64,000 bases of DNA from Dietzia lutea (GTDB taxonomy: Bacteria > Actinomycetota > Actinomycetes > Mycobacteriales > Mycobacteriaceae): the NCBI RefSeq assembly GCF_003096075.1, contig NZ_CP015449.1, positions 1,426,001 through 1,490,000 of the forward strand, in the 5' to 3' direction. Under the pieces are notes generated by a model. It ran no database searches and was not told where the DNA came from. It saw only the letters and a list, made by a program, of their open reading frames with translations. A program made the position numbers and the translations under genes. This document shows, piece after piece, positions 48,040 through 58,207 of this stretch; the stretch's first letter is position 1; each line of letters begins with the position of its first letter.

Positions 48040-48148
48040 CTGCAGCCGCTCCTGCCGATGGCGTCTCGCGTGCGCGGATGCGCGCTCCGGACCCAGCCGC
48101 TCCTCGGCATGGCGTCTCGCCCTCTCCGCGGTGCGCGCGAGACGCCAT
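48040..48148. repeat. Repeat element of 51-bp period with terminal inverted unit (copy B)
   Basis: 109 bp that align without gaps to 21255-21363 (86 of 109 positions identical by my count). It has two 51-bp-spaced GGCGTCTCGC units (48060 and 48111) and the same terminal stem: ATGGCGTCTCGC (48109-48120) with GCGAGACGCCAT (48137-48148). It lies between convergent dinB and ansA and may act as a terminator there. Confidence 0.85.
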
Positions 48149-48227
48149 GGTGACGGGCGGCCGTTCATCCGCTCGACCGGCGCCGCGAGCGGCTGGCGGC
48201 CCGGCCGGGCTGCTGGAGGGCTGCCCG

Positions 48228-49295
48228 TCAGTTGTAGAGGTGGTACCTCGACCACTCGCGTCGGACCCGCGCCGCGGCATCCGCGTCAGCGTCGACATTG
48301 ACGTCGGCGTCGGCATCGTCATCCGCCCCGTCGGTGACGGACAGGAGAGCGGCCAGCAGGACGCGGGCCTGCCCCGAGCGCAGGTAGCCGGCGGAGAGCA
48401 CCCCGCGGGCCGCGAGCTCGGCACCGCCGCCCCGGCCGCCGTACGTCGCGGTCGCCTCGCCCCGCGGCACCCGGCTGGAGGCCACCACCACGATGTCGGG
48501 TCGGTCCTCGGCGAGTCGGGCCACCGCGTCGGCGACCAGGGGCGGCAGGTTGCCGGACCCCGAACCCTCCAGGACCAGCCCGCGCGCGCCGGCGGCGACG
48601 CAGGCGTTCAGGGCCGCGGCGTCGGAGCCCGGCGGGCAGGCGACCACGTCGACCCGGGTTCCGGCGAACCGGGCCCGCCCGGCCAGCGTGGGGCGCTCGA
48701 GCTCCGGCGGCAGGTCCTCCACCGGGTGGTCGGGGGAGTTACGGGCGAAGGCGACGGGGTCGGTCGTGTGCCACTTGCGCACGCCGCGGGCCTGCAGGAT
48801 CGCCCGCCCGAGCACCACGAGGACCCCCAGGTCGCGGGAGACCGGGTCGGCGGCCAACAGCACCGCGTCGAGCAGGTTGGCGGGCCCGTCGGCCTCGGGG
48901 TGGTCGGCGGGACGCTGCGCGCCCGTGAGCGCCACGGGCCGCGGGTCCGAATGGTGCAGGTCGAGGGCCATCGCGGTCTCTTCGAGGGTGTCCGTTCCGT
49001 GGGTCACGACCGCTCCGGACACTCCCGGGTCGGCCAGGACGTCCGCGACGGTGTCGACGACCAGATCCCACTCGGCGGTGCCGAAGGTAGAGGAGTCGGC
49101 GTCCAGGACGGCCCGGGCGCTCACGCGGATCTCGCCGGGCAGCACGGCCCGGAGCTCGTCGAGCATCGCCGCGGTGGCCGGATCGGAATCCCCGGCCACT
49201 ACTGCGCCCTCGGGCGTCGTGGACGCGGTGATCGTGCCGCCGGTGGTGCAGATCACGATGTGGGGGGTATCGGTGCTGGTCTGGGCGCTGGTCAC
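48228..49295 (-). CDS. ansA: L-asparaginase
   Basis: 355 aa, type I/II bacterial asparaginase hydrolysing asparagine to aspartate and ammonia. The first catalytic Thr lies in VICTTGGTITAST (about residue 18), the second in THGTDTLEETA (near residue 97), with the conserved Lys in the RKWHTTDP region. The C-terminus has an unusual Asp-Ala alternating stretch (GADDDADADVNVDADADAA) before the last dozen residues. The GTG at 49293-49295 gives a cytosolic protein without signal peptide; CACTGT 7 nt upstream resembles a weak leaderless -10. The much longer open frame upstream overlaps the lipoprotein gene on the other strand and is rejected. Rv1538c is the syntenic homologue. Confidence 0.92.
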   Translation of the reverse strand: MTSAQTSTDTPHIVICTTGGTITASTTPEGAVVAGDSDPATAAMLDELRAVLPGEIRVSARAVLDADSSTFGTAEWDLVVDTVADVLADPGVSGAVVTHGTDTLEETAMALDLHHSDPRPVALTGAQRPADHPEADGPANLLDAVLLAADPVSRDLGVLVVLGRAILQARGVRKWHTTDPVAFARNSPDHPVEDLPPELERPTLAGRARFAGTRVDVVACPPGSDAAALNACVAAGARGLVLEGSGSGNLPPLVADAVARLAEDRPDIVVVASSRVPRGEATATYGGRGGGAELAARGVLSAGYLRSGQARVLLAALLSVTDGADDDADADVNVDADADAAARVRREWSRYHLYN

Positions 49296-49457
49296 CCGGT
49301 CCACAGTGCTGTGCGGGCGGCTCGTCGTCAAACACCCGGGCCGCCGACGATGGAACAATGGCCGACGAGTGTTCGTTGGGCCGGTGACACGGCCCGGAGC
49401 CGGGACCGGCTCGGCGCCGGATGCCCGGTGCCCCTCATCTCGACGAAAGGACCCCGC

Positions 49458-49949
49458 GTGAGTCTTCGACGGACCATCGCCGCTCTCTCCCTGACCGCTT
49501 TCGCCATGGGTGGTCTCGCCGCCTGTGGGGGTGGAGACGATGAGCGCGAGACCGCACCCGCGCCCACCACGAGCGCGCAGGAGACCGCCACCGTGCCCAC
49601 CGCCGCGGAGCTGACCGGGCTCCTCGACCGGGCGTCCGACCCCGCGGTTCCGGTGGAGGAGAAGGTCGACCTCGTCGAGGGGGGTGCCGAGGCGCCCGAG
49701 ATCTTCGACCAGATCGCCGCCCTCAAGGCCGAGCAGGGCGCCGGCGTGACGATCACCGGCGTCGCGGAGGGCGACATCCCGGGCACGCTCATCGCCAACG
49801 CGGTGATCACCCAGCCGGGCCAGGAGGACATCAACGTCCAGGCGCAGTTCATCAACCAGAACGGCCAGTGGCAGCTGCAGAAGTCCTTCGCCTGCGCGCT
49901 GATCACCAACGCCGGGCTCCAGCCGCCGGCCACCTGCGCCGCTGCCTGA
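49458..49949 (+). CDS. MTB12/CFP-2-like secreted lipoprotein antigen
   Basis: 163 aa. The signal segment RRTIAALSLTAFAMGGLAACGGG ends in a lipobox-like GLAAC with the Cys at about residue 23. After a Thr/Ala/Pro linker, PTAAELTGLLDRASDPAVPVEEKVDLVEGG (shorter parts) and VQAQFINQNGQWQLQKSFACALI match the low-molecular-weight antigen MTB12 C-terminal domain (NTF2-like fold). Function unknown; cell-surface attached. CGAAAGGAC precedes the GTG at 49458. It is divergent from ansA and convergent with the next lipoprotein gene. Confidence 0.85.
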   Translation: MSLRRTIAALSLTAFAMGGLAACGGGDDERETAPAPTTSAQETATVPTAAELTGLLDRASDPAVPVEEKVDLVEGGAEAPEIFDQIAALKAEQGAGVTITGVAEGDIPGTLIANAVITQPGQEDINVQAQFINQNGQWQLQKSFACALITNAGLQPPATCAAA

Positions 49950-49989
49950 TCCGGCGACCGCCGGGCGCCGCGCCGGCGCCGCGGATCGC

Positions 49990-50039
49990 GGGCTGACCAC
50001 CGCCCCCTGTCCGCCGGGCGCAGCGCCGGCGGTCAGCCC
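49990..50039. terminator. Hairpin between convergent lipoprotein genes
   Basis: GGGCTGACC (49990-49998) pairs with GGTCAGCCC (50031-50039), extended inward by CCGCC with GGCGG after a small bulge. It overlaps the stop of the minus-strand gene and can act on both strands. Confidence 0.6.
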
Positions 50040-51103
50040 ACCGTGCGGAAGCTCAGGCCCGAGTCCTCCTCGTAGGTCGACCGTCGCCCGGAATCCGGGT
50101 CGACGTACGCGGTCCGCGTGGAGGACTCGGTCGTTCCGCCCACCGGCAGGGCGGCCCGCAGGTCGACCGTCAGCTCGCCGGAGCCGGAGACCTCGTAGGA
50201 CTCCACGTCCAGGGTGACGCCCGGCCCGCCGTCGGGCGCGGGCGCGGTGAGGGTGTCCTCCGGATCGGGTGCCTCGGTGCGTGCCCGGACGGTGGCCACG
50301 TCGCCGTCGAGCTCCACCAGCTCGTAGGTGGTGACCCGGGTCGGGGCGACCGCGTCGTCGACCTGCCGGGTGACCGTCCACCGCGCGCCCACGCCGATCT
50401 CCTCGGAGGGGAACGCGACGGTCGCGTCCGAGATCGCGTTGGCGGTGATCTCCACGCCGGCGCGGGCGGCGTCGGTCGCACCTGCCGGCGCCGCCAGTGA
50501 CAGCTCGCGGATGACGCCGTCGGCGCTGCGGGTCCACGTGACGGTGAAACCGGGCGCGGTGGCGAACTGTGCGGATCGGCGGTCGTCGACGGAGGTGAAC
50601 TCGCGCGCGGTGACGGTGGCCCGCTGTGCGCCGTCGACGTCCGGTTCGGAACGCCCCTCCAGGGTGAGTGTCTGTTCCGGCGTGTCGTCGACCCTCGGCT
50701 CGGAACCCGGCACCTCGGTGCGGGCGGTGGCGGCCCGGGTCACGGCCACGACCGCCGGTTCGAGCGACGGAGCGTAGGCCAGCACCCGCCGCTCGCCCTG
50801 CCCGGCGTCCACCAACTCGACGGTGGGGGCGGGCCCGGGGTCGACGCTCACCTCGGGCTCGAGCGCCTGCGCGTCGGGGTCCGCGGCGGCCCCCGCCCCG
50901 GCGGACGTCCCCTGCTCCGTGGCGGCGGGATCGGCGGCGTCGTCGTCGGCGCACGCGGCGGTGCCGGCCACGAGGGTGGCCGCCAGCGCGGCGGCGAGAA
51001 GGCGCCGACCGGAGCCGCCGCGGCCACCCCGTCCTCGGTCGCCGCCACGCTCGCGGCGGGCGGGTCGGGAGGGGCCGGGGGTGACGGTCGATCGCGGGTC
51101 CAC
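50033..51103 (-). CDS. Putative lipoprotein, DUF6263-like
   Basis: 356 aa. An Arg/Gly-rich N-terminus and a hydrophobic run LLAAALAATLVAGTAAC place a lipidated Cys at residue 51. After an Ala/Asp-rich linker, the rest is beta-rich, with TLEGRSEPDVDGAQRATVTAREF, FTVTWTRSADGVIRELSL and YELVELDGDVATVRARTEA-type strands (parts). This resembles DUF6263-type exported proteins; I am not certain of the family. The paired Asp-rich segment after the Cys (ADDDAADP) is a typical spacer. The GTG start at 51103 has no strong ribosome site. The gene is divergent from lspA. Confidence 0.8.
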   Translation of the reverse strand: MDPRSTVTPGPSRPARRERGGDRGRGGRGGSGRRLLAAALAATLVAGTAACADDDAADPAATEQGTSAGAGAAADPDAQALEPEVSVDPGPAPTVELVDAGQGERRVLAYAPSLEPAVVAVTRAATARTEVPGSEPRVDDTPEQTLTLEGRSEPDVDGAQRATVTAREFTSVDDRRSAQFATAPGFTVTWTRSADGVIRELSLAAPAGATDAARAGVEITANAISDATVAFPSEEIGVGARWTVTRQVDDAVAPTRVTTYELVELDGDVATVRARTEAPDPEDTLTAPAPDGGPGVTLDVESYEVSGSGELTVDLRAALPVGGTTESSTRTAYVDPDSGRRSTYEEDSGLSFRTVG

Positions 51104-51183
51104 GGCCCCGAGCCTAGAGGGTCGCCCGCCCGTCGCTGCCGGGGTCGCCCACCCGCAGCCGCCGGGCCGGCGACGTCATCAGG

Positions 51184-51189
51184 GATACT
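51184..51189 (+). promoter_or_regulatory. -10 box for leaderless lspA
   Basis: GATACT ends 7 nt before the ATG at 51197 with no ribosome site between. Confidence 0.55.
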
Positions 51190-51196
51190 GGGCGGC

Positions 51197-51778
51197 ATGA
51201 CGGAGACCGACGGCACGCGGCCTGACGCCGCGGGAGCGAGCACACCCGGACCTCGGGCCACCGCGCCCGGGTACTTCCGCGCCGGGCCGGCGGTCATGCT
51301 GGCGATCGCTGCGGTGGTGATCCTGGTCGATCAGGTCACCAAGGTGCTCGCCGTGGTCAACCTGGAGAACGCCCGCCCGATCGAGCTCGTGGGTGACACG
51401 GTGCGGTTGGTGCTGCTGCGCAATCCGGGTGCCGCGTTCTCGATGGGCACGGAGTCGACTGTCGTGCTCAGCATCGTCGCCACCGTCGTGGTGCTGGGGC
51501 TGCTGTGGTTCTCCCGCCGCGTCCACTCGACGTGGTGGGCGTGGGGCCTCGGCCTCATCCTCGGTGGCGCCGCCGGCAACCTCGTGGACCGCTACTTCCG
51601 GGCGCCCGGGATCCTGCAGGGCCACGTCGTGGACTTCATGTCCGTGGGCTGGTGGCCGGTGTTCAACGTCGCGGATTCGTGCCTGGTCGCCGGCGTGATC
51701 GTGGTGGCCGTGGCGGTGCTGCGCAACATCGACTTCGACGGCTCGCGCGTGTCGGAGGAGGACGCGGCCGATGGGTGA
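51197..51778 (+). CDS. lspA: Lipoprotein signal peptidase (signal peptidase II)
   Basis: 193 aa with four transmembrane helices. The catalytic aspartates are Asp131 in AGNLVDRYF and Asp160 in FNVADS. It removes signal peptides from diacylglyceryl-modified prolipoproteins, such as the ones encoded on both sides of it. A hydrophilic N-terminal extension of about 28 residues precedes the first helix. It overlaps the pseudouridine synthase gene by 8 bp, and the two are probably coupled. Homologue of Rv1539. Confidence 0.95.
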   Translation: MTETDGTRPDAAGASTPGPRATAPGYFRAGPAVMLAIAAVVILVDQVTKVLAVVNLENARPIELVGDTVRLVLLRNPGAAFSMGTESTVVLSIVATVVVLGLLWFSRRVHSTWWAWGLGLILGGAAGNLVDRYFRAPGILQGHVVDFMSVGWWPVFNVADSCLVAGVIVVAVAVLRNIDFDGSRVSEEDAADG

Positions 51779-52697
51779 GCTCCGGACCTTCCCCGTGCCG
51801 GACGGCCTCGACGGCATGCGCGTCGACGCCGGTGTCTCGCGGCTTTTGGGCATCTCGCGCACCGCGGTGGCGGATCTCGCCGGGGAGGGCAAGGTCCTGC
51901 TCGACGGCCGCACGGTGGGCAAGTCCGACAAGCTCACCGGGATGTCCTGGATCGAGGTCGAGATGCCGGAGCCGCGGGCCGAGCCGGCCGTGGTCGCCGA
52001 GCCGGTCGAGGGGATGGCGGTCATCTACTCGGACGCGGACATCGTCGTCGTCGACAAGCCCGTCGGCGTCGCGGCGCACGCCTCGGTCGGCTGGACCGGT
52101 CCCACGGTGATCGGCGGCCTGGCTGCCGCCGGGTACCGCATCTCCACCTCCGGCCCGCCGGAGCGCAAGGGGATCGTCCACCGCCTCGACGTGGGCACCT
52201 CGGGCCTCATGGTGGTGGCGGCGTCGGAGCGGGCGTACACACTGCTCAAGCGGGCCTTCCGCGACCGGACCGTCGACAAGACCTACCACGCCCTGGTGCA
52301 GGGCCACCCGGACCCGCTCTCGGGGACGATCGACGCGCCCATCGGTCGGCACACCTCGAACGACTGGCGTTTCGCGGTCACCTCCGACGGCAAGCCGTCG
52401 ATCACGCACTACGACACCCTCGAGGCGCACCAGTCGGCGACGCTGGTCGAGGTGAAGCTCGAAACCGGTCGCACTCATCAGATCCGCGTGCACTTCTCGG
52501 CGCTGCACCACCCGTGTGCGGGCGACCTCACGTACGGCGCGGACCCGGTCCTCGCGCGGCGTCTGGGGCTCGAGCGGCAGTGGCTGCACGCCGTGGGCCT
52601 GGGCTTCGAACATCCGGGCACGGGGGCGCGCGTGGACTTCACGAGCCGGTACCCCGACGACCTGCAGCACGCGATCGACGTCCTCCGCGACGCATGA
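51771..52697 (+). CDS. RluA-family 23S rRNA pseudouridine synthase
   Basis: 308 aa. An N-terminal S4-like RNA-binding region ([23 protein letters not shown], parts, about residues 10-35) precedes the catalytic domain. Asp140 in [12 protein letters not shown] is the catalytic residue; [14 protein letters not shown] and [12 protein letters not shown] are the other signatures. It is of the RluD/RluC type (Rv1540), modifying uridines in rRNA helix 69 or nearby; the exact target is not readable. Start overlaps lspA; stop overlaps the next ATG (ATGA). Confidence 0.92.
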   Translation: MGELRTFPVPDGLDGMRVDAGVSRLLGISRTAVADLAGEGKVLLDGRTVGKSDKLTGMSWIEVEMPEPRAEPAVVAEPVEGMAVIYSDADIVVVDKPVGVAAHASVGWTGPTVIGGLAAAGYRISTSGPPERKGIVHRLDVGTSGLMVVAASERAYTLLKRAFRDRTVDKTYHALVQGHPDPLSGTIDAPIGRHTSNDWRFAVTSDGKPSITHYDTLEAHQSATLVEVKLETGRTHQIRVHFSALHHPCAGDLTYGADPVLARRLGLERQWLHAVGLGFEHPGTGARVDFTSRYPDDLQHAIDVLRDA

Positions 52698-53563
52698 CCG
52701 GCGCCACGCGGCTGCTGCGGGCCGCCGGCGTGGGGGTGGTGATCGTCCTGGCGCTGGTGACGATCCTCACCGCGCTGCGCACCGAGCTCCCGCGTACTCC
52801 GGGGGTGATGAGCGACGCCCTGGGACCCGACCCCGGCGAGCGCGTCGGTGACTACCTTGAGCGCGCGGCCGCCTCACTGGTCACCGTGGGCGGCGGGCCG
52901 GACGTCCCGGGGGGACCGGGTGACGACGGCGACGACGACGAGGGCCGCGCCCCCGCCCCCGACGCCCACCGCTGGGCCCTCGTGAGCGCGGGTGAGGCGT
53001 GGTCGGTCGCCGAGGCCGCCGGCGCGGTGCGGGGTCTGCCGCGCGTCTCGGGGCTGTCCGTGCAGGTGCCGGTCGAGGGCGTCGCGATGCCCGTCGCCGG
53101 CGTGGCGCTCGCCGAGCCGGTGGCGGGGGAGACCGGGCGCGAGGCCGTGTTCGGCCGGGGCCTCGAGCAGGTGACTGCGCGGCTGGACCCGGGGGCGACG
53201 GCCTCGCCCGCCACGCCCGGGGGCTCCGCCATCGACCCTGCCCTCGACCCGGACACGGCGCCGGCCCCGACCGACCGGGCCGCCGCGGCCGCCGCGCTCA
53301 CCGCGTCCCGCATCCGGGCGGGGGAGCCCGCGATCATCGGCCTGCTCGTGCGCGGCACGACCGGACAGCTGCGCGCGGTGGCCGATGCTCCGGGAGTGCG
53401 GGTGGTGGAGGCACTGCCGCCCGACGCGGTCTACGAGCGCTTCGCCGTCCGGCCCCTGCTGCCGCAGCAGGTCGACGCCGCCCTGCCGCTCCCGGACGAC
53501 GCCCCCGTACCCCCCCGCCTGACCGGCCACCGCGGGCGGCCGGGGCTAGGGTTGCGCCGGTGA
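52694..53563 (+). CDS. Membrane-anchored protein of unknown function
   Basis: 289 aa. I do not recognise a family. A single N-terminal hydrophobic helix (about residues 7-28) is followed by an external region rich in Ala, Gly, Pro and Asp. It includes the acidic low-complexity stretch GDDGDDDEG near residue 75 and a Pro/Ala/Thr linker near 180. The core strands [19 protein letters not shown] and [16 protein letters not shown] look like short beta segments. The ATG at 52694 overlaps the stop of the pseudouridine synthase gene. Its last codons contain the -10 box of rarD. The low-complexity C-terminus hints that the annotated end is loosely constrained. Confidence 0.72.
   Translation: MTGATRLLRAAGVGVVIVLALVTILTALRTELPRTPGVMSDALGPDPGERVGDYLERAAASLVTVGGGPDVPGGPGDDGDDDEGRAPAPDAHRWALVSAGEAWSVAEAAGAVRGLPRVSGLSVQVPVEGVAMPVAGVALAEPVAGETGREAVFGRGLEQVTARLDPGATASPATPGGSAIDPALDPDTAPAPTDRAAAAAALTASRIRAGEPAIIGLLVRGTTGQLRAVADAPGVRVVEALPPDAVYERFAVRPLLPQQVDAALPLPDDAPVPPRLTGHRGRPGLGLRR
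53547..53552 (+). promoter_or_regulatory. -10 box for leaderless rarD inside the preceding gene
   Basis: TAGGGT ends 7 nt before the GTG at 53560 and lies within the last codons of the upstream gene. Confidence 0.5.
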
Positions 53564-54492
53564 ACGGTGAGGCGGCAGGGGAGAAGGACAGGACGGTCGT
53601 CGTCGGCATGGCGGCCGGTGTCGCGGCATACACGCTGTGGGGGTTCTTCCCCGCCTTCTTCCCGCTGCTCGAGCCCGCCGGGGCGGTCGAGATCCTCGCC
53701 CACCGGATCGTGTGGTCGTTCGTCGTCATGGCGATCGTGGTCACGCTGCTGCGCGGCTGGGGGCGGGTGCGCGCCGTGGACCGTACCTCCTGGGCCCGCA
53801 TCGGGGGTGCGGCCGTCTTCGTCTCGGCCAACTGGGGCGTCTACGTGTACGCGGTCAACTCCGAGCGGGTCACCGAGGCCGCCCTGGGATACACCATCAA
53901 CCCGCTGGTCAGCGTGCTGCTGGGCGTGATCGTCTTCCGCGAACGCCTCACCCGCCCACAGTGGCTCGCGGTGGCCCTCGCCGTCGTCGCAGTCGGCGTC
54001 CTCACCGCCGGATACGGTCACTTCCCGTACCTGTCGGTGATCCTCGCGGTGAGTTTCGGCCTGTACGGCGTGTTCAAGAAAAAGCTGCGCGTGGACCCGG
54101 TGACCGGGATGCTCGGCGAGGTGGCGGTCACGACGCCCGTCGCGGTGGCGTTCCTCGTCTGGCCGGGGGTCACCGACGCGGGCACCTTCACCGGGCACGG
54201 TGCGGGGCACTCCGCGCTGCTGGCCGCCTCCGGCCTGGTCACCGTGGTGCCGCTGCTGCTGTTCGCCGTCGCCGCGCAGCGCATCCCCCTGGCCACCGTG
54301 GGCATGCTGCAGTACATCGTCCCGGTGCTGCAGATGGCGTGGGGACTGCTCGTCGTGGGCGAGCGACTCGACGCCGTCCAGTGGGTGGGCTTCGCGCTCA
54401 TCTGGACCGCCGTCATCGCGTTCACGCTGGCCGGTCGCACGCCGCGCGCGGCCCGTCCTGGGGGTTCGAGGACTGTCGGTGATCCGACCTAG
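53560..54492 (+). CDS. rarD: EamA/RarD-type membrane transporter
   Basis: 310 aa, ten predicted transmembrane helices in two EamA-type halves. Signatures of the RarD subgroup are [32 protein letters not shown] (parts, residues about 18-48), [26 protein letters not shown] and the C-terminal [18 protein letters not shown]. Members export small metabolites; in some bacteria RarD links to chloramphenicol tolerance, but the substrate is unknown. The GTG at 53560 overlaps the upstream stop by 4 bp. Confidence 0.9.
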   Translation: MNGEAAGEKDRTVVVGMAAGVAAYTLWGFFPAFFPLLEPAGAVEILAHRIVWSFVVMAIVVTLLRGWGRVRAVDRTSWARIGGAAVFVSANWGVYVYAVNSERVTEAALGYTINPLVSVLLGVIVFRERLTRPQWLAVALAVVAVGVLTAGYGHFPYLSVILAVSFGLYGVFKKKLRVDPVTGMLGEVAVTTPVAVAFLVWPGVTDAGTFTGHGAGHSALLAASGLVTVVPLLLFAVAAQRIPLATVGMLQYIVPVLQMAWGLLVVGERLDAVQWVGFALIWTAVIAFTLAGRTPRAARPGGSRTVGDPT

Positions 54493-54495
54493 ACT
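54490..54495 (+). promoter_or_regulatory. Promoter -10 for dnaE1
   Basis: TAGACT overlaps the rarD stop. The transcript would begin near 54502 and carry AGGAGGAG (54513-54520), 7 nt before the dnaE1 GTG. TTCGAG at 54465-54470 is a weak -35. Confidence 0.6.
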
Positions 54496-54527
54496 GTGGC
54501 GGACGAGTCCGTAGGAGGAGTGCTTTC

Positions 54528-57500
54528 GTGGGCGATCAGTTCGTGCATCTGCACAATCACACCGAGTTCTCGATGCTCGACGGGATGGCGCAGATCGAGC
54601 CGCTGTTCGCGGAGGCGTCGCGTCTCGGCATGCCGGCCGTCGGGATGACCGACCACGGCAACATGTACGGCGCCTCGGACTTCTACAAGCAGGCCAAGAA
54701 GGCCGGGGTCAAGCCCATCATCGGGATCGAGGCGTACGTCGCCCCCGAGTCGCGGTTCGAGAAGAAGCGCATCCTGTGGGGCGAGAAGCACCAGAAGAGC
54801 GACGACGTCGCCGGCTCGGGCGCCTACACGCACATGACGATGGTCGCCGAGAACGCCACCGGCCTGCGCAACCTGTTCCGGCTGTCCTCGCTGGCCTCGT
54901 ACGAGGGACAGCTGGGCAAGTGGGCGCGCATGGACGCCGAGATCCTCGCCGAGTACTCCGAGGGGATCATCGCCACCTCCGGCTGCCCCTCCGGCGAGAT
55001 CCAGACCCGTCTGCGCCTCGGACACGTCAAGGAGGCCTACGAGGCCGCCGAGAAGTGGCAGTCGATCTTCGGCAAGGACAACTTCTTCCTCGAGCTCATG
55101 GACCACGGGATCGACATCGAGCGGCGGGTCCGGGAAGACCTGCTCAAGCTCGGTAGGGACCTGGGCATGCCGCCGCTCGTGACCAACGACTGCCACTACG
55201 TCACCCGCGAGCAGGCCCACGCCCACGAGGCCATGCTCTGCGTGCAGACCGGCAAGACCCTCGCCGACGAGAACCGCTTCAAGTTCGACGGCGACGGCTA
55301 CTTCCTCAAGTCCGCCCAGGAGATGCGCGCGCAGTGGGACTCCGAGGTCCCCGGAGCCTGCGACAACACACTGTGGATCGCCGAGCGCGTCCAGCCGTAC
55401 GACGACATCTGGACCCCCCGTGACCGGATGCCCAAGTTCCCCGTCCCCGAGGGCGAGACGGAGGACACCTGGCTGGCCAAGGAGGTCCACAAGGGCCTGC
55501 AGTGGCGCTTCCCGGACGGCGTGCCGCAGGAGTACATCGAGCGCGCGAACTTCGAGCTCGAGGTCATCAAGGGCAAGGGCTACCCCGGCTACTTCCTCGT
55601 GGTCGGCGACCTCATCGAGCACGCCCGCTCGATCGGCATCAAGGTCGGCCCCGGCCGAGGCTCCGCCGCCGGCGCGCTGGTGGCGTACGCGCTCAAGATC
55701 ACCAACATCGACCCCATCGAGCACGGCCTGCTGTTCGAGAGGTTCCTCAACCCCGAGCGGCCGTCCGCGCCCGATATCGATATCGACTTCGACGACCGGC
55801 GTCGCGGCGAGATGATCCGTTACGCCTCTGACAAATGGGGCGCTGACAAGATCGCCCAGGTCATCACCTTCGGCACCATCAAGACCAAGGCGGCCATCAA
55901 GGACGCCGCCCGCGTCAACTTCGGCCAGCCCGGCTACGCGATCGCCGACCGCATCACCAAGGCGCTGCCGCCCGCGATCATGGCCAAGGACATCCCGCTG
56001 TCCGGCATCACCGACCCCAAGCACGAGCGGTACGGCGAGGCCGCCGAGGTGCGCCAGCTCCTCGAGACCGACCCCGACGTCAAGCGGATCTACGACACGG
56101 CCCGCGGGCTCGAGGGCATGGTCCGTCAGGCCGGCGTCCACGCGTGTGCGGTGATCATGTCCTCCGAGCCACTGCTCGACGTGATCCCCATGTGGAAGCG
56201 CGTGCAGGACGGCGCCATCATCACCGGCTGGGACTACCCGTCGTGTGAGGACATCGGCCTGCTCAAGATGGACTTCCTGGGCCTGCGCAACCTCACCGTG
56301 ATCGGCGACTGCCTGGAGAACATCAAGCTCAACCGCGGCGAGGAGATCGACCTCGACACGCTGAGCACGGACGACCAGGCCACGTACGACCTGCTCGCCC
56401 GCGGTGACACCCTGGGCGTTTTCCAGCTCGACTCCGGCGGCATGCGCGAGCTGCTCAAGCGGATGAAGCCCACCGGCTTCAACGACATCGTCGCCGCCCT
56501 CGCCCTGTACCGACCCGGCCCCATGGGCATGGGGACGCACTGGAACTACGCCGACCGTAAGAACGGCAAGCAGGAACTGGTGCCCATCCACCCCGAGCTG
56601 GAGGAGCCGCTCAAGGAGATCCTCGGGGAGACCCACGGCCTGATCGTCTACCAGGAGCAGATCATGGCCATCTCCCGCGAGCTCGCGGGATACACGGCCG
56701 GTGAGGCCGACGGCTTCCGTAAGGCCATGGGCAAGAAGAAGGCCGAGGTCCTGGCCGCGGAGTACGAGAAGTTCTCGGGCGGCATGTTCGAGCGCGGGTT
56801 CTCCAAGGACGCCGTCGACGCGCTGTGGGGCACCATCGAGCCCTTCGCCTCGTACGCGTTTAACAAGTCCCACGCCGCCGGCTACGGCCTCGTGTCCTTC
56901 TGGACCGGCTACCTCAAGGCCAACTACCCGGCCGAGTACATGGCCGCACTGCTCACCTCCGTCGGTGACGACAAGGACAAGGCCGCCCTGTACCTCTCCA
57001 ACTGCCGGCAGATGGGCATCAGGGTGCTCCCCCCGTCGGTCAACGAGTCGCTGACCAACTTCGCCTCCGTCGGCAAGGACATCCGGTTCGGCCTCGGTGC
57101 CGTGCGCAACGTCGGCGCCCAGGTCGTGGACTCGATCGTCGCCGCACGCGAGGCCAAGGGCGAGTTCACCGACTTCTCGGACTACCTCGCCAAGATCGAT
57201 CAGACCGCCTGCACCAAGAAGGTCACCGAGTCGCTCATCAAGGCCGGTGCCTTCGATTCGCTCGGCCATCCGCGAAAGGGGCTGTTCCTCGTCCACGCCG
57301 ACGCGGTCGAATCGGTGATGTCCACCAAGAAGGCCGAGGCCGTCGGCCAGTTCGACCTCTTCGGTGGGGGAGACGACACCGCGGCCGACACCGGCTTCGG
57401 TGACGTGTTCGCCGTCCGCGTGCCCGATGAGGAGTGGGACACCAAGCAGAAGCTGGCCCTCGAGCGCGAGATGCTGGGCCTGTACGTGTCCGGCCACCCG

Positions 57501-58073
57501 CTCGACGGGCTCGAGGCCGCACTGGAGGCCAAGACCGACACGAACATCGCCACGATCCACGAGGGCGAGCTGGCCCACGGCACCGCCGTGACGATCGGCG
57601 GGATCATCTCCGGCGTGGACCGACGGGTCAACAAGAACGGCGAGCCGTGGGCGATCGTGACGATCGAGGACTTCAACGGCAGCGTCGAGGTGCTGTTCTT
57701 CCCCAAGACCTACCGGATCGCGGCTCTGGACATCGCCGAGGACGCGGTCGTGCTGGTCAAGGCGAGGATCAACATCCGTGAGGACCGCGTGTCGGTCTTC
57801 GGCGACACCCTCGAGGTGCCGGACCTGGTCGTCGGCGGCAACGGTGCGCCCCTCGCGCTGACGCTGCAGACGCGGATGTGCACCATCGAGACCGTCACGG
57901 CGCTCAAGCAGGTCCTGGTCCGCCACCCCGGCCCCTCGGACGTGCACCTGCGGCTCGTCAACGGCAATTCCTCGACCGTCCTGCGGCTCGACGACCAACT
58001 GCGGGTCGAGACGTCGTCCTCCCTCATGGGAGACCTCAAGGCGCTACTCGGCGCCGGCTGCCTCGCGGGCTGA
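54528..58073 (+). CDS. dnaE: DNA polymerase III alpha subunit DnaE1
   Basis: 1181 aa, the replicative polymerase. The N-terminal PHP domain starts [16 protein letters not shown] (residues about 5-20), with metal ligands retained (HLHNH, TDHGN), consistent with the proofreading PHP exonuclease of mycobacterial DnaE1. The catalytic aspartates are in [12 protein letters not shown] (near residues 420-431); [20 protein letters not shown] and [10 protein letters not shown]-like motifs follow. A helix-hairpin-helix and an OB fold ([20 protein letters not shown]) are C-terminal. Strong AGGAGGAG before the GTG at 54528. A 14-bp hairpin follows. Homologue of Rv1547. Confidence 0.96.
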   Translation: MGDQFVHLHNHTEFSMLDGMAQIEPLFAEASRLGMPAVGMTDHGNMYGASDFYKQAKKAGVKPIIGIEAYVAPESRFEKKRILWGEKHQKSDDVAGSGAYTHMTMVAENATGLRNLFRLSSLASYEGQLGKWARMDAEILAEYSEGIIATSGCPSGEIQTRLRLGHVKEAYEAAEKWQSIFGKDNFFLELMDHGIDIERRVREDLLKLGRDLGMPPLVTNDCHYVTREQAHAHEAMLCVQTGKTLADENRFKFDGDGYFLKSAQEMRAQWDSEVPGACDNTLWIAERVQPYDDIWTPRDRMPKFPVPEGETEDTWLAKEVHKGLQWRFPDGVPQEYIERANFELEVIKGKGYPGYFLVVGDLIEHARSIGIKVGPGRGSAAGALVAYALKITNIDPIEHGLLFERFLNPERPSAPDIDIDFDDRRRGEMIRYASDKWGADKIAQVITFGTIKTKAAIKDAARVNFGQPGYAIADRITKALPPAIMAKDIPLSGITDPKHERYGEAAEVRQLLETDPDVKRIYDTARGLEGMVRQAGVHACAVIMSSEPLLDVIPMWKRVQDGAIITGWDYPSCEDIGLLKMDFLGLRNLTVIGDCLENIKLNRGEEIDLDTLSTDDQATYDLLARGDTLGVFQLDSGGMRELLKRMKPTGFNDIVAALALYRPGPMGMGTHWNYADRKNGKQELVPIHPELEEPLKEILGETHGLIVYQEQIMAISRELAGYTAGEADGFRKAMGKKKAEVLAAEYEKFSGGMFERGFSKDAVDALWGTIEPFASYAFNKSHAAGYGLVSFWTGYLKANYPAEYMAALLTSVGDDKDKAALYLSNCRQMGIRVLPPSVNESLTNFASVGKDIRFGLGAVRNVGAQVVDSIVAAREAKGEFTDFSDYLAKIDQTACTKKVTESLIKAGAFDSLGHPRKGLFLVHADAVESVMSTKKAEAVGQFDLFGGGDDTAADTGFGDVFAVRVPDEEWDTKQKLALEREMLGLYVSGHPLDGLEAALEAKTDTNIATIHEGELAHGTAVTIGGIISGVDRRVNKNGEPWAIVTIEDFNGSVEVLFFPKTYRIAALDIAEDAVVLVKARINIREDRVSVFGDTLEVPDLVVGGNGAPLALTLQTRMCTIETVTALKQVLVRHPGPSDVHLRLVNGNSSTVLRLDDQLRVETSSSLMGDLKALLGAGCLAG

Positions 58074-58075
58074 CC

Positions 58076-58114
58076 GCGGCCGCCCGGCGCACGCGTGCCT
58101 CGCCGGGCGGCCGC
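58076..58114 (+). terminator. Terminator after dnaE1
   Basis: GCGGCCGCCCGGCG (58076-58089) pairs with CGCCGGGCGGCCGC (58101-58114), a perfect 14-bp stem with an 11-nt loop. No T-tract. Confidence 0.75.
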
Positions 58115-58207
58115 GCGCCGCGGCGCACGCTTGTCTCGCGGGCTGACGCCGCGTCGTGGCGCACGCGGCGACCGGTTGGCGGTGATCGTAAGGACGGTGG
58201 GACACTG

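Noticed and set aside
48014-48227. CRISPR-like array at 48.0-48.2 kb
   Set aside because: Only two units with diverged sequence and no unique equal-length spacers; no cas genes.
47456-48424. Long minus-strand open frame opposite dinB and across the repeat
   Set aside because: It is the complement of dinB with no ribosome site; long shadow frames are expected at this GC content. Only its repeat portion resembles the frame at 21160-21681, which follows from the shared DNA repeat.
49296-50954. N-terminal extension of the asparaginase frame to 908 aa
   Set aside because: It runs opposite two convincing lipoprotein genes; family length and the catalytic N-terminus put the start at 49295.
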